This document shows positions 1-11,519 of a stretch of 64,000 nt of DNA, piece after piece. The stretch covers positions 75,820,349 to 75,884,348 of the forward strand of contig NC_087062.1 in assembly GCF_963678635.1 (NCBI RefSeq), written 5' to 3'. The notes under the pieces were generated by a model, which worked only from the letters and a program-made list of their open reading frames with translations, searched no databases and was not told the origin of the DNA. This DNA is from Symsagittifera roscoffensis. Its lineage: Eukaryota; Xenacoelomorpha; Acoela; Convolutidae. The first letter of the stretch is position 1, and each line of letters begins with the position of its first letter. A program made the translations under genes and the position numbers.

Positions 1-198
1 CATTTTAAGAAAAATAGAACCACTTGATACCGCATTACAGAAGGCTAGAATGACAAAGTTATATTTTCCAATCAAAATTCAGCCAGAGCTTTTTCAAAAT
101 TTTGATTGGTTTAGATTTTTTTTATTGGTTAAAAATTCGGTGCCATCGATTCTTTTGCTATTGGAATAACTATCTTCCATTTCCATTAAAAAAATTAC

Positions 199-368
199 CT
201 TATTGATATGGTCAATAGCCGCACAGAGAAGATAATTGTCCTTGTTAGTTGTCATTGCGTCCATGTCTGGTATGTCTTTTGGTTCCAATGCAGACCCAGC
301 CAATTGACTACTGCCGAAATAAAATGGCAGAAACTGATAATCGTCCAAACTGTATACGCCGTGAGAAC
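199..368 (-). CDS. PTPA: PTPA-like PP2A activator, coding exon 3 (gene continues beyond the window)
   Basis: Third visible coding exon of a serine/threonine phosphatase 2A activator homologue. Read on the minus strand it begins after an AG acceptor (AG at 369-370), completes the split Gly codon of exon 2, and gives AGSHGVYSLDDYQFLPF followed by FGSSQL. That block is characteristic of the PTPA family, whose members are peptidyl-prolyl isomerases that activate PP2A. The exon closes with HINK before a GT donor read from 198-197. The family continues with a segment that ends in a conserved Trp-rich stretch; this is not in the window and must lie left of position 1. The protein is divergent from vertebrate PTPA but the motif order is the same. 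The call rests on recognised motifs and on phase agreement across both junctions. Confidence 0.85.
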
Positions 369-3300
369 CTTAAAATTCAAATTAACAATCAAATTCAAAA
401 TCTTTTTCGAATCAAAACGCACGTTTTCTATCGTACCTGAACAACGCCTGAAAATAATTTCATGATTATAAATCAATACTTCCATGTTTTTACCGCGAAC
501 AGTGGTTTTGAAGGCATTATAGGTCAAATTAATTTACACATGCTTCATTTGAAGCTTTGAGTCGCCAAAGTTTTCGTTTTGCAACGGATTAAGCCTCTTT
601 TTTGTCAGATTCACTAGCATGCCGAGGGCGGGGGGGGGGGATGGACGACTGCCCCTCCCCTCAGTTCTGGGGTTACCAAGTTTTTCCAAAGGGTCACCCT
701 TTGGTATAATTTTACGTATCTTTTTCCGGCAAACCAACAACAAAAATTTTCTAAAGGCGCCTTTCGCGCCAATATAACAAAATTTGAGGGGGGAACGTGC
801 GCCGAATAAACGCAATTTTTTTCTTCAAAAAACCGGCCCCTAGAAAAACTTCTGCGCATGCCAAGTTGTAGCTTTTTAGGTCGATCAAATTGATTTTCCG
901 AGCGCTCTGAGAACACTATAAGTGATGACCTTTTCGTTGGTGAGGAGGTCAAAGCCCTGAGAGGGGGAGTCTTCCTCCCCCTAAAACCGTTCCTGGTTGC
1001 GGTCTTTTAGTTAATAATCCAATTTCAAACAAAAATCTCAATTTTGGAAGAAAAAAAAACAGAGACGCTTAGGACTATTTGAATTTCTAGATAAACGCAA
1101 GCGTAAAAAATTCATGATTGACATTTTTTGATTAAATTAACCCAATTTGAAAAAAAACTGAATAAAAAAGTTAACTTTTCGAACTTTAAAGTCGATTACG
1201 TTTTTCATGACGTTTTGCCGTTCGATAGTGGATTTTGCCATACTTTTAACAAAGGAAATCAACTTAGAAAGATATCATAAGTCAAACCACGAAAAAGTAA
1301 ATTTCTGCTTGCAAAATAAACAAAAAAAAACATCAGCACGTTTAAAAAATTCTGAACTACGTTCTTCGACTCTTAATAGATCTCGCAAATCAGGCGACAG
1401 CTGCAAAGACAAAAAAAATTACTTTGGAACAGAAAACAATTACATAATGCATAACATATCCAACACGCAGTGATAAACGTGTCAATAAACAAAAACGTTT
1501 ATAAACACAACAAAAAGACCACTTTTGTAACTCAATCACGTGTTTCCGTGCCATTTTAAATTTGAAGACCATTTTACATTACATTTGCAAATTGAACTTA
1601 ATGCGAACATAATCTCATCACAAACATAGCATAGCAACCTTAATCAAAATGACAAACAATTGACTAAGTTGAAATCCAAAAAAATAAGCCCTCTCAAAAA
1701 TTTCAGTAAGACTTGCCTTGAAGAATATCATTTTGAAAAACCATAACACGACGACAAATGGCAACGGCAAGGACATAAAAAATACAGAACGCCAATATCA
1801 GGGTAAATGCACGTAAATCATTACGAGTCCAAACTGTACCCTTTGGCGTATAAGTTCGGGAAGGGCATTGTAGTGGAAACCGCAATAAAGCTGTATTTTC
1901 TTCGGTATTTTTGCTGATGTTGAATTCGAGACAAATGACAAAAACATAGCTCAGCTCCAAATGCTAACTCCAGGCTTTGATCAACTCGCTGATTGCTTTG
2001 ATCTTTTTGCTCGTTGTGGACTCCACGAGAAAGTTTTGCACCGACAAAGTTTACGCCAGCAAGTATCTTTTTACTCGTTGTGGACTCCACGAGAAAATTT
2101 TTCGCCGACAAAGTTTACGCCAGCTTTGTGGATTAAATTTCTTGTGGATTAAATAACGCGTTAGACAGTCGAATTTTGAATGGAAAGTCAACAGGATTCT
2201 GTGCGTGTATAAATATATAGTTTGGCCTCGTAAGTATCCATTTTTACAAATTAAAGTTTAGTACCATGAAAAAAAATTTCGCCTTACAATTGACGCAAAA
2301 AGAGGCAACTAAGCAGACATAAATAGGACAAAAAAAAACCTATTTGCTGCATATAACTCCTAAAAACAGAGGCGAAGCAGAGCTTCGCACCACTTGCGAT
2401 GCAAAAATTGCAAGTCATGAAAAAAGTTATCAAAAATCAGATTACAAAATTGTTGCAAAAACATTTTCGAAAATTACACAAGCAACAAAATCAGCCTACC
2501 TCAGACTTAGTTTTTAAACCTGCCTGCAATGCATCCAAATAATCAAAGAAAAACTGATAAATTCGTCCAGCAATTCTGAAAAAATATATATATCAAAAAT
2601 ATTGAAATTTAAAATTTCTGATTTGATAGCACTTCAAGCTTGCTTGGCTCCCGTTTTCATCATTGCTAACACGATCAAACTACGCAAAACTGGAGAAACA
2701 AAAAATTAGCAAACAGCAACCCAAACTGACTTTGCAGGCAAAACGATGAAGTGGACTAGCAATTTTAAATTATAGTATCAAAAAATTTGAGCTTAATTAG
2801 TCCTGATTTACTGGTAATTCAGACTTGCTAGGTTCTCGTTTTTCAATTGGAACAGCTACTTTTCAAAAACAATATAGGCTAAAAATAATTGAAAACACAT
2901 TTTCAAATGTGGTAGAAAAACTGAACCGAAAAATAAACAAAAAAATGCAAATAACACCTAAACTCAATTACCTACACGAGAAACAATATGATAAAAACAG
3001 CCGATTGAACAAACAAAAGCATAAAAAATTAAAACCAAACTTTTCGTGCAAATTGAAATCGAAAAAATTTTTTTTTGTAAATTTCAAAAACAATTCGTAC
3101 ATATTTTAGTTCTGATCTAGATTTTTCGAAAACGCTTTGTAAGATTTCAACCAATTTTATAAAAACCAACAAAAAGTTATTAAAAAAAATCATTCGGAAA
3201 ATGATCCGAGGAAATTACCTCGCGGACACTAAGTGCCAAAAAACACCGACATTTTTGGCACAAAAAAACTATTAGAGAAACTCATAACAGGCACAAGGCC

Positions 3301-4329
3301 CATACCTGACATGCACATGCTATATTGCATCTGTACATCTGTCCATTAAGACACGTGCGAATTCTGTGGACAAAAATGTTTACGAGAAAAAAGTCTAGTA
3401 CCCGGTTGCAATATCCTTGCTTACCGCAAGGGTAATAAAAACATCGCCTTATGACAGTTGGAAAAGAGTAATGAACACAAGGAAACAAAAAAAAACTTGT
3501 TCCGAATTTCAAAAAATTCTTTAAAATTTCATGAACAATTAAAAATTGACTGTTTTGATTTTGCGAAAACGGGGCCAATAAGTAAACTTAATTGCACTGG
3601 TGAACCTGAGCATCAAAATCCACTTTCCAAACCTTTCGTGACCTTTGCACTTTTGCTCTGAATTCCACAAAAGAGTAAGAATTTTTGACCTTCAAAACGG
3701 TGCCATATAAGATGACTCCGTCGATATAATATAAACAAAATAAAATGGAAAAAGCAAAAAAAAATGAATAAAATTTTTCAACAACAGAATTTTACAATTA
3801 ACAAAACAACTTTAATGAAATTGAACATTTCAAATTTAAAAAAAAACATTCTTTGTAAATTAGGCTGCTAAAAAGCTCATCAAGTCATAAAAATAGTCTT
3901 TGAAAAAAAAATAGGAATTGAGTCGACAGAAATTTGGACGAAGGCTACGAATCCCAAAAATCTTATTTTTTCAATGATTTTAATTGAAAAAATTAAACAG
4001 ATCCTACAATGAAGTACAAGGTAATTGTATTTGAAATGCCAAGAAACTGAGAAAGTCAGCGCAGCAGCAACTGCAGCAGTTGAAAGTAACAGCAGCAGCA
4101 TCAGTATTTTGTAAAACAAGTCGTTTACGGGAAAAAAGTTAGTTCCCGATTACAAATACACTTCCTCTCGCAAGTGAAATGAATCGAAAAAATAATTTCA
4201 CAATAAAAAATTGCGCGCATGGTTTTTAAGAAAGATGTAGCCAATCAGATTGCAGCCAATGTATTTGTGTTCTTAATTCATGTCATCTGAATATTCTGTC
4301 GCCTTATTTACCTAGCGCCTTACCCGTAC
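369..4329 (-). other. Intron 2 of the PTPA-like gene
   Basis: About 4 kb of AT-rich sequence between exon 3 and exon 2. I see no other coding exon: short open frames on both strands show no recognisable domain. It holds G-rich runs near 630-640, a tandem duplication near 2,010-2,132, and a CAG-type trinucleotide-rich patch near 4,060-4,105. The donor (minus strand, reading GTACGG from 4,329) and the acceptor next to exon 3 are both canonical GT/AG. Confidence 0.75.
2010..2132. repeat. Two-copy tandem duplication, about 64 bp unit
   Basis: The block starting CTCGTTGTGGACTCCACGAG at 2,010 recurs at 2,074, and both copies run on to the same ACAAAGTTTACGCCAGC end with a few substitutions. Each copy contains a short palindrome (GTGGA-C-TCCAC). 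It lies in intron 2 and is probably an ordinary replication-slippage product. Confidence 0.8.
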
Positions 4330-4671
4330 CTGCTGGTTCCATGCAGTATCTCAGCTGCACTTTCCTCACAACGTCCATGTACTTCGCAAACACACGAGTC
4401 ACAAAACTCCTATTCACTTCAGCATGCTCTTCATCCGACTTTAAAAGAAGTTTATTCAAACACAAGAGAAAAATCAAGAAGTTCATTTCATGTCCAGTTC
4501 CGTAGTCAATTCTAGATTTGTTTCCAAATGAATCACACCAGTAGCTGACAAGTTCGACAGATGCCATTTTCAATTCGTCTGGAAGAAGGTTTTGGCATAA
4601 TTTATCGGCTTCACTCGACATTTTTTCAAACCACGATCGGTATGCTGCATTTCCAAATCTTTGCGGCTGCT
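4330..4671 (-). CDS. PTPA: PTPA-like PP2A activator, coding exon 2
   Basis: Second coding exon, 342 nt on the minus strand. It starts right after a TTTTCAG acceptor and, with the single leftover base of exon 1, encodes QQPQRFGNAAYRSWFEKM, matching the RFGN-AYR-W block of PTPA proteins. It continues through SFGNKSRIDYGTGHEMNF, the most diagnostic PTPA motif, which contributes to the active-site cleft in known structures. It ends in RYCMEPAG, where the last Gly codon is split by a GTACGG donor. The protein is cytosolic/nuclear in known animals and acts on the PP2A catalytic subunit. Phases on both sides agree with the neighbouring exons, so this looks like a functional gene rather than a processed pseudogene. 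Confidence 0.93.
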
Positions 4672-4799
4672 CTGAAAACCAAACAATAAATAAAAATCAG
4701 AGGACTTATTTTCAAACAGTAATTTTCGAACAGGACAAAAAAGCAGGTTTATGAAGTGTAATAACAAAAGTAGAAATAAGCCTCGAAGTAGCAAAGAAT

Positions 4800-4880
4800 T
4801 CGGCAACGCCTGAGATTCGAAACAGCGACATACAGATTCAGAGTCTCACACTCTGACCACTCAGCCACGGAAGCCAAACA
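4800..4880 (-). repeat. tRNA-like SINE head or tRNA pseudogene
   Basis: On the minus strand an A-box-like TGGCTGAGTGG (4,867-4,857) is followed about 35 nt later by a B-box-like GTTTCGAATCTC (4,823-4,812). The spacing suits an internal RNA polymerase III promoter. The anticodon region reads ACTCTGAATC, but the stems are too imperfect for me to call a working tRNA. It sits in PTPA intron 1, in the same orientation as the gene. Confidence 0.5.
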
Positions 4881-5584
4881 CAGACACAAATAAAGCAGAG
4901 GATATATGCTCTGCAATTTCCAATGTTACAGTGAAATTTTCAAATAACCGAACTCGTTCAATGAACACTTTTTTTTGCGAGTTAGGTTAGAAAAAAAGAA
5001 GGTTCGTAACACTACACTACGCTGACGCTAGTGTAACTATTTCAGTTACGTTATATATAAGAGACAAATTCATTCACTAATAAATTTAGCCAAGATGCAG
5101 TTGGAAAAGAGCCAATGAACGCTAGTAAACAGACAACTTTGTGGTAGCTGATTTTGTATGAAAAAACTTTTTTCAATGGTCGGAACAATTGCTGCACCTA
5201 ACTTTGAAAGGATAGGTAACGAGATCAGCTTATCTGCTTCAAGCCTACCCTGACTACTAACACACAATCACAGAATTAATATAAATTTTAAACGAAACAG
5301 AAAACATAAAACCTTAAAACAAAAGTTCCCAGCAGGGTACTAACTTATGGATCCAGCGATAAAATCCGGCGCTTTACCGCTGCAACGGACTTTTAAAAAA
5401 CTTCGTACTTGGGTAAAACATTCCGAACAGGTTTAATGAACACTTAAATTTTATTTTACACTTCCTTTTTACCTTCTCCTGTTCTCCCTATTTACCTTCC
5501 TTCCCTTATGCCCTTTTTATAATTGCTGTTGGATTTAACCGAGTAAGCTCATGAGCCCTTCTTACCCGTTTCGAATTTCCCGGC

Positions 5585-5655
5585 TAGCCCTGGGAATCGA
5601 ACCAATGGTCCTTGAGTTCCGAGTCGCATCTTTCACCAGTCGCCAAGGGTGCTTT
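5585..5655 (-). repeat. Second tRNA-like SINE head
   Basis: Minus strand: A-box-like TGGCGACTGGT (5,645-5,635) and a B box GGTTCGATTCCC (5,603-5,591) that matches the tRNA consensus well. The acceptor stem does not pair cleanly, so a SINE or tRNA relic is more likely than a tRNA gene. It differs in sequence from the tRNA-like unit near 4.8 kb. Confidence 0.45.
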
Positions 5656-6059
5656 TAAGAAAATATAATTATTTAACTCTGAATGATATAAATGTATAAG
5701 ACTTCAAATTCATGTGTTATAAAATGTAGTTTACTCAAAGCAAAACACGACGAGTCTGGTGGTAAGAACCCAGTTACTTGGAGTGTATTATACAGCTAGG
5801 TATAGAAAATTCTCGAAATTATGGAGCATTTTTCCAGCTTTGTCTTCAAAAGGGATTGGAAAAGCAGCGCTTTAATTGATCTCCGTACTGAATTTCTACA
5901 GTTGTTTTCAAAAATGAAAAATTCACATAGATAATTCATTTATCGACACCAGATTAGTTAGTTTTATGAAAAAAGGGTCAATCATAAATTGTTCTGGAAG
6001 TTCAAACAGCTTCAAGGCCATCTAATTTTTATTTTCGAATTAGTTTGAAAATTTGAAGC

Positions 6060-7170
6060 TCATAGACTGACAAAATTTGGTGTTTTACAAAAAGTTTGAG
6101 ATTTGTTGCGGCGTTTCGGAAAATGAAGGAGCTTGATATATTTTTGTAAGAAAATAGATCTGGGATAAAGAAAATTACACAAGCCATGTACGATGTATGT
6201 ATTGAAGCTATGGTTTACTATTGGACTTATTAAAGCAGATGAGCTGATCTCTGTGAACAAAATGGCGTAGTTTACAAACAGCTCGAATGAGTTGCTAGTT
6301 TTTTCCAAATATGTTGAATTTGTGTTGGAGCTGATGTCTCTTCCATCTCTAAGCACTTGTTAAAAAAAGTAACTTCAACGGCTTCATGGTTGATAGAAAA
6401 TGATTGGTTTAAATTGGTAGCATTTAACCCTACTTTCAATTACACTGTTTTGTCTAAAATCAAGGCAACTTTGTTAGTAATTAACCAAACACGTACGTTA
6501 TTTAAATCATTTAGAACTTCTGAAGGTGTGCATCTAAACGTGAAATTGTTTCGCCAGCAAAAAAAACACCCCTTTTTTCCTACACGAACTAGGAAGATCA
6601 GTTATATAGATAAGGAATAACAGAGGACCTAAAATCGAGCCCTCTGTCACACCGAAAAGGTTGTGTTGCCAGGAAGAACTTGTTCCAAATACTTATACTG
6701 GCTGTTGCCGATTGATTAGTTATTTACTAAACCAATCTGAGATTTAGCTTCTGATTCCCATAAATTTTACATTTATTTTAATCAACAAGTAATGATCAAT
6801 AGTATCCAACTATTTTTGGATCCAAGAGAAAAACTGTTTTTGCCACTTTTTTCATGTCGTAACCTTTCAGTTTTCTCCACTAAGGCAACAACTGTACTAA
6901 GCTTTATTCAGAATCTGAACTGATGAGAATAAATAAATTGAATTTCTCGAAATATTCAAATGCTCTATTGTACATAACTCCTTCATAAATTTTACTCAAA
7001 ACCTTTTGTATTGCTATTAGACGAAAGTTCTTTAATCGTGCTTTGAACTATCTTTGTGCAGAGGCAAAACTTCAATCGGAATCTTGCCTGCTTGAAAATA
7101 AGATAGTTGAATTCTGATAAAATTGGTGAAATTACCGGGGCTGATATATTGATTAATTGGTTGAATTATG
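6060..7170 (-). pseudogene. Degenerate Jockey/CR1-like LINE reverse transcriptase fragment
   Basis: Reading the minus strand from about 7,170, broken frames give GKIPIEVLPLHKDSSKHD, then after a frameshift LSKIYEGVMYNR, then near 6,660-6,600 VTEGSILGPLLFLIYITDLP, and at the end a relic of the LINE C-terminal region. These are the RT palm blocks of Jockey/CR1-superfamily LINEs in the correct order. Several stops and frameshifts interrupt the reading, so it is a dead insertion in PTPA intron 1. Confidence 0.75.
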
Positions 7171-7174
7171 TAGC

Positions 7175-8290
7175 AAGTGGCAAGCAACCATGTAGTTTCG
7201 GCTAGCGTGTTGATTAGTCTGTACATTTCTCGGGTGTGTCCTTTCTCATTTGCTAATTCAATCTCGGCTGTCTTTTCAACCAGGTATTTGCTCTTGTCCC
7301 TTCGTATTAGTAGCTTTACGCGCTTTCTTTGGTCTGTGACTTTTTTCTGGTTTGCTCTCTTGTTCTTAAGTTTATCTCGTGTCTGGATTGCGTTCACCGT
7401 CTCCTGTGTTTTGCTTGTATTTGGTTGTTCCTAGCGTCTTGGCAGCCGTGTTTACTAGAGCTTTATTGATTCGCTCCCATTTCTGGTTTACTGTGGCGTC
7501 GCGTTGTACACCTTCCGCGGTCCTGTGTCTTCTTGTAGACTGTTAGCTTCGACTTGAGGGCGCACTGTGTCTTCTTGTAGACTGTTAGCTTCGACTTGAG
7601 GGCGCACACAAGCATTCGGTGGTCACTGTCGAGGAGAAGCCCGTCTTTTCTCACGCGGGCGTCACTTATCGATGTGCGCCATCTTCATCTAATCAATAGG
7701 AAGTCGATTTGATTTCTTGATTTCCTGTCTCTAGAGTACCATGAAGTTCGTGAATCTTTTTCCTGAACATGGTAATTGCTATGCATAGGTCGTTTGATGC
7801 CGAGAACGGGGCCAAGCGACCGCCCTTCCAATGTAGGTGCTTTCGGCTATATGCGCTTGACCGAGCTTTGCGTTCATGGAGTGTCGTCGACTGTGGCTTG
7901 GAGACTTTGGTAGAAGTCGTCTTTCGTCGCTGAGTCGGCCTCTTCTGTCGGAGCGTAGCATGATATTATGGTGACAACTGTGGGCTTACCTTTTTGTCTG
8001 AGCATGCAGACTCTTGAACTCACAGCTTTCCATAACTGTACAGAACTGTTTATCCTTTTCGATATTGCAATTCTTACTCCATGGATACCCTTGTTCTCTT
8101 GATATCCGCTTGTGAGTATCTGGTACCCTTCGGTTTCTACTTTGGATTCTCATTGGATTCTTGTTTCCTGTAGGTATGCCACGTCTATCCGGTGATTCGA
8201 TAGTGACTTGTCCAGGAGGTCACGTGCTTCTGGATGGAGGAGGGTAACGGTGTTCCACGAGCAGATATGTAGAACTTTTTCGGAATGGTT
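7175..8290 (-). pseudogene. Degenerate RTE-like LINE, endonuclease part
   Basis: Minus-strand reading gives, in order, the start of an EEP endonuclease (LLHPEARDLLDKS, then VAYLQETRI with the catalytic Glu), IISCYAPTEE, and DSDHRMLVCALKSKL with the SDH triad motif. After these comes the basic linker ELANEKGHTREMYRLI that precedes RT in RTE-type LINEs (near 7,240-7,180). Stops and frameshifts are frequent. It is probably a 5' part of an RTE-like element whose RT was lost or replaced by the adjoining Jockey-like fragment. Confidence 0.75.
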
Positions 8291-8599
8291 TAGTGCTTTT
8301 GTGCCAATTTTGCTGTTTTCCTCAATGACGGCACTCGTGGAGGCCCCAGTTCACGCGGGGGCGTAGCTGTAGGTGGATTGTGGTTTGTGAGACTTTGCAT
8401 TTGTGGTTTCTTGGCTAGGTTTTACGGAGGTCGACACTCTCCTTTATCGGGGCTTTGGACCGGCAGTCGGATCTTGTTCAGTTCGACAGGCGGAGTAGTT
8501 TCGGCTTACTTGTGCCAATCTTTTGTCAGGGTTCAGACGAGTTGGTCTGAACATCTACAAAATTTGAAATATCTTCATCGACATTCGTTCGTTCGTTAG

Positions 8600-9495
8600 C
8601 AAAGGCATGGCTGCCCATCAACTAGCCACTGATTGCAGCGTCTCGGACCACCGCTCTCTATCTCAGCCTGTCCTGGGCGACTTCCTAGCATATATCTTTC
8701 CACGACTTCTTCCAAACATCGTGCCTCATTCTCACAGGCCTGAGGATCGGTTCAACGTCTTCCGCGACGTTCAGTCTCCATGTTTTTTCTGAGGCCACCC
8801 GGTGCGCGCTTCCATGACTGAGCTTTTTCAAACATTGATGCTTCTCGAGTTACTCGTTCTACTTCCATTCAAAGTACATGACTACACCATCTTAGTCGCA
8901 TCTTTAGCAGGTGAGAGTCCAAGGATGTCCCAAGGTTCCCTGCTGCTCGGATGGTGGTGGTGTCTTGATCAGGTCGTGCTCTGAGGTAGCGTCTTACACA
9001 TCTTGTTTCCCATGAATCAAGTCTTCCGAGGTCAGATTTTTTGACAGTCCATGTTTCCGCAGCATATAGCAGAGCGCTCTTTACGCATGCGTTGTATACT
9101 TTGTTCTTCGTGATTCTCGTCGTTCGCTTGTTCTTCCAGAATTTTGCTAATCTAGAGCTGTTGGCAGTGGCGCTTGCGATCCTGTTTTGTACCTGTATAT
9201 GTTGCCGTTGGACGATATCCGACTTCCGAGGTAGACGAACTCAGTGACGTTTTCGAGCGGGTTGCAGTCGAGGTAAAGAACCGCTGGGTCAGTTCAGGCA
9301 AACATGCACTCGGTCTCACGCACGCATCTCACACACGCCCTGTATATTTTCACTCCATACAACTGAACCTTACTTCCGAGGTAGGTGTCATTGTCAACTC
9401 GCTCTATTTTTTTCCATGGTGGTCGTGGGGGCAGAACTGCGCATTGTCAACGTTGAATTGTAGACCAACTAACACTGCCCTTCCAGCATGTGGTT
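8600..9495 (-). pseudogene. Degenerate RTE-like LINE, RT C-terminal part
   Basis: On the minus strand broken frames read NPLENVTEFVYLGS, NRIASATANSSRLAKFWKNK, then VKSALLYAAETWTVKKSDL and LRWCSHVL, ending with a GRP/GLRKN-type tail. This is the C-terminal end of RTE-type LINE proteins. The order on the minus strand (C-terminal RT here, endonuclease of another copy downstream at 8.3-7.2 kb) means two copies lie head to tail or the element was rearranged. A short GTTC-type repeat at 8,585-8,600 may be its 3' tail. Confidence 0.75.
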
Positions 9496-9502
9496 TCGTT
9501 GG

Positions 9503-9929
9503 CAGCGTTGCAATGTTCAAAACATCTCTTGTTTAAAACACGTTTAACACAGTGTTTAAAACACAGGATAATTCAGTGTTTGAAACAACTTCCCCTGATT
9601 GGCAGATTTTCACTTGACTAACTGAACTGTTTTCGTAAAAAAATCTTCTCGATGGATTTCGTGAACGAGGTATCGAACGACGCGAATGGCTCGAAAGTGC
9701 CGAGAAACGGTAAAATTATTCTATTCTGGATTCTTGGTTTGCCGTTGTTTTTGTATCCGACTTTTTCGGAGTCGATCCGACTAAAAATGAAATGAAAAGA
9801 GCACTCAACTTGGAAAAGTACGGTTCGCAGACTGCATAGAAATGCATTGTTTTTTATCCAAACATGTTTAAACCGTTTTAAACGTTCAAAACAATTTTTT
9901 TTTTCGAAACGTGTTTTTTTGCAACTCTG
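9503..9929. mobile_element. Non-autonomous hAT-like MITE
   Basis: The left end reads CAGCGTTGCAATGTTC and the reverse complement of the right end reads CAGAGTTGCAAAAAAAC, so the ends share a hAT-style CAG-GTTGCAA terminus. Inner parts of both arms carry repeated GTTTAAAAC-like words. The flanking 8-mers (9,495-9,502 and 9,930-9,937) agree at five of eight positions, as expected of an aged target duplication. There is no transposase. It abuts the RTE-like relic. Confidence 0.45.
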
Positions 9930-11144
9930 GTGGCTGGTCAATTTGGCGTCCCTGTGACGACATAGCATTTTCAATTAATTTACTCTTTAAGTGGATAGGG
10001 TAGTGTCGATCCAAGGGCCGTTCCTTCAATACATGCTCTTCCAAAAGTTAATACGCACTCTACTAATGACTCAGACGCTGTTCTCTTCATTGTCTCGAAT
10101 ACCTGGTATTTGTTCCGACTATTGAAACTGGTGATTAACTTTGTATTCGGGTGTGCTTTAGTTTTTTTCATGCAATATCAGGTACCACAAAGAATCATCG
10201 GAAATTGTCGAGTGATATATCTTAATGAATCTCTTTCAGTCATGATTTGAAAGACATTTGAAAAACTGTCCAAGTGTCGAAAAACACAGTTTTAGTGTCG
10301 AAAAACACAGTTTTGAAAGTTTTTCGTTCAGATCCTTTCATCGCACCACGCAGAAAAAAAAATGACACTAGTTTGAAAACATATTTTTCTCAATGGGTAT
10401 TTTAAACTCTATGGTCGGAATATCCTGTGCTATTTGCACAGTAACCAGGTAGCCTTGTTTCCATATGCTCTTGTAGCTTTTTTCACATCAAGCGCATTAT
10501 CAAACCGTCAAATCAAAATTCCAACCGGAACTTTTAGCGCACCCACATAGTATGAACCGGTCACAAACAAAACAAAGCCAAGGCAAGATCTTGTTTTTTT
10601 AAATCTCCAAATCGGTCACTTGCTACCAAATCTTTTAGAAGACCAGACGTTGTCTTCACGACAACATACCATTCAAGTCTGAGTATGGAAATACAATCCC
10701 TGGGTTCCTTTATTTGCATCAGTACAAAATCGAAAAAAAAAGAGACGAAACGCTGCTCAACCTAATTGAACGAGGTCTTATTTCGCAAAAAGAGAAATTG
10801 GAAGAAAAACTTCTGCTTTCTATTTCAATTTTTTTCTCCATATTTATTTTTCAAAACTGGCGCTGCCATGCTGTTAAAAAAACCTTGAGAAACCCTTGAC
10901 CAATCCATGTTTAACTATGAGAAATCAAATGGTATATGTAATGGATGATTACCGCAAATGATTTAAATTGTTAAATTTTCTTTAACTTATAATTCTGACA
11001 CAACAGGATTATATTCTCCGCTTACTACTAACGGCTGACCACCACCTTCACAGAAATTGGGGTTAAGCTATTGGAGAGATCAGCAAAATATCAGAACGAA
11101 AACAGGCAGGAATAACCAGGAAAAACCTTAATAATTGTACTTAC
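9930..11144. other. Remainder of PTPA intron 1, no recognised gene
   Basis: AT-rich intronic sequence between the hAT-like MITE and exon 1. A direct repeat of about 22 bp (TGTCGAAAAACACAGTTTT) sits at 10,275-10,315. No coding signature or RNA gene is visible to me. Confidence 0.6.
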
Positions 11145-11382
11145 GGATGGGTTCTATTTCATCGCATAAGACTGATAGGCGCTCTAAATTATCACATAGA
11201 GTTTCCACAAGTTGGTTTCCACTTTCTCCAGCTGAATTATTTTTTCCGTAAGTAGCTCCACTTAAGGAGGTGATAAAATTGATATATTCAAGATAAGCTG
11301 TACTGGCAAGCCATCTGCTCATATCCATCGGACTTTTAATTCTCCTTTCTGGAACAGTATAGAGATCTGTTTTTGAAGTCAT
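11145..11382 (-). CDS. PTPA: PTPA-like PP2A activator, first coding exon
   Basis: First coding exon on the minus strand, with the start codon at 11,382-11,380. The peptide contains TVPERRIKSPMDMSRW then AYLEYINFITSL, matching the PTPA N-terminal block (basic stretch, then a single Trp, then AY--YI-FI), and ends at DEIEPI before a CCATCC/GTAAGT donor at 11,145. One base is left over for the next codon, which fits exon 2 exactly. The N-terminus is short compared with vertebrate PTPA, which has an extra disordered leader. The gene is transcribed away from the retrotransposon nest, whose left edge is 1.8 kb upstream. Any 5' UTR exon is not identifiable. Confidence 0.88.
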
Positions 11383-11519
11383 TTATTGGCATCAATTTAG
11401 CACATCTGGAAGATATCACGAAATTCACGAAAAAAAATAGCTAGTAACGCACCTCCGGTGCTTCGAATTTTTAACAACTCAGAAACCGGATATATTGGAA
11501 AAGAGATCTGCATCCATTG

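Noticed and set aside
4060-4105. CAG-rich patch as a coding polyalanine/glutamine exon
   Set aside because: Short, inside a PTPA intron, with no splice signals in agreement and no neighbouring coding similarity.
4800-5655. Functional tRNA genes
   Set aside because: A and B boxes are visible but acceptor and anticodon stems do not pair well enough; SINE or tRNA relics are more likely.
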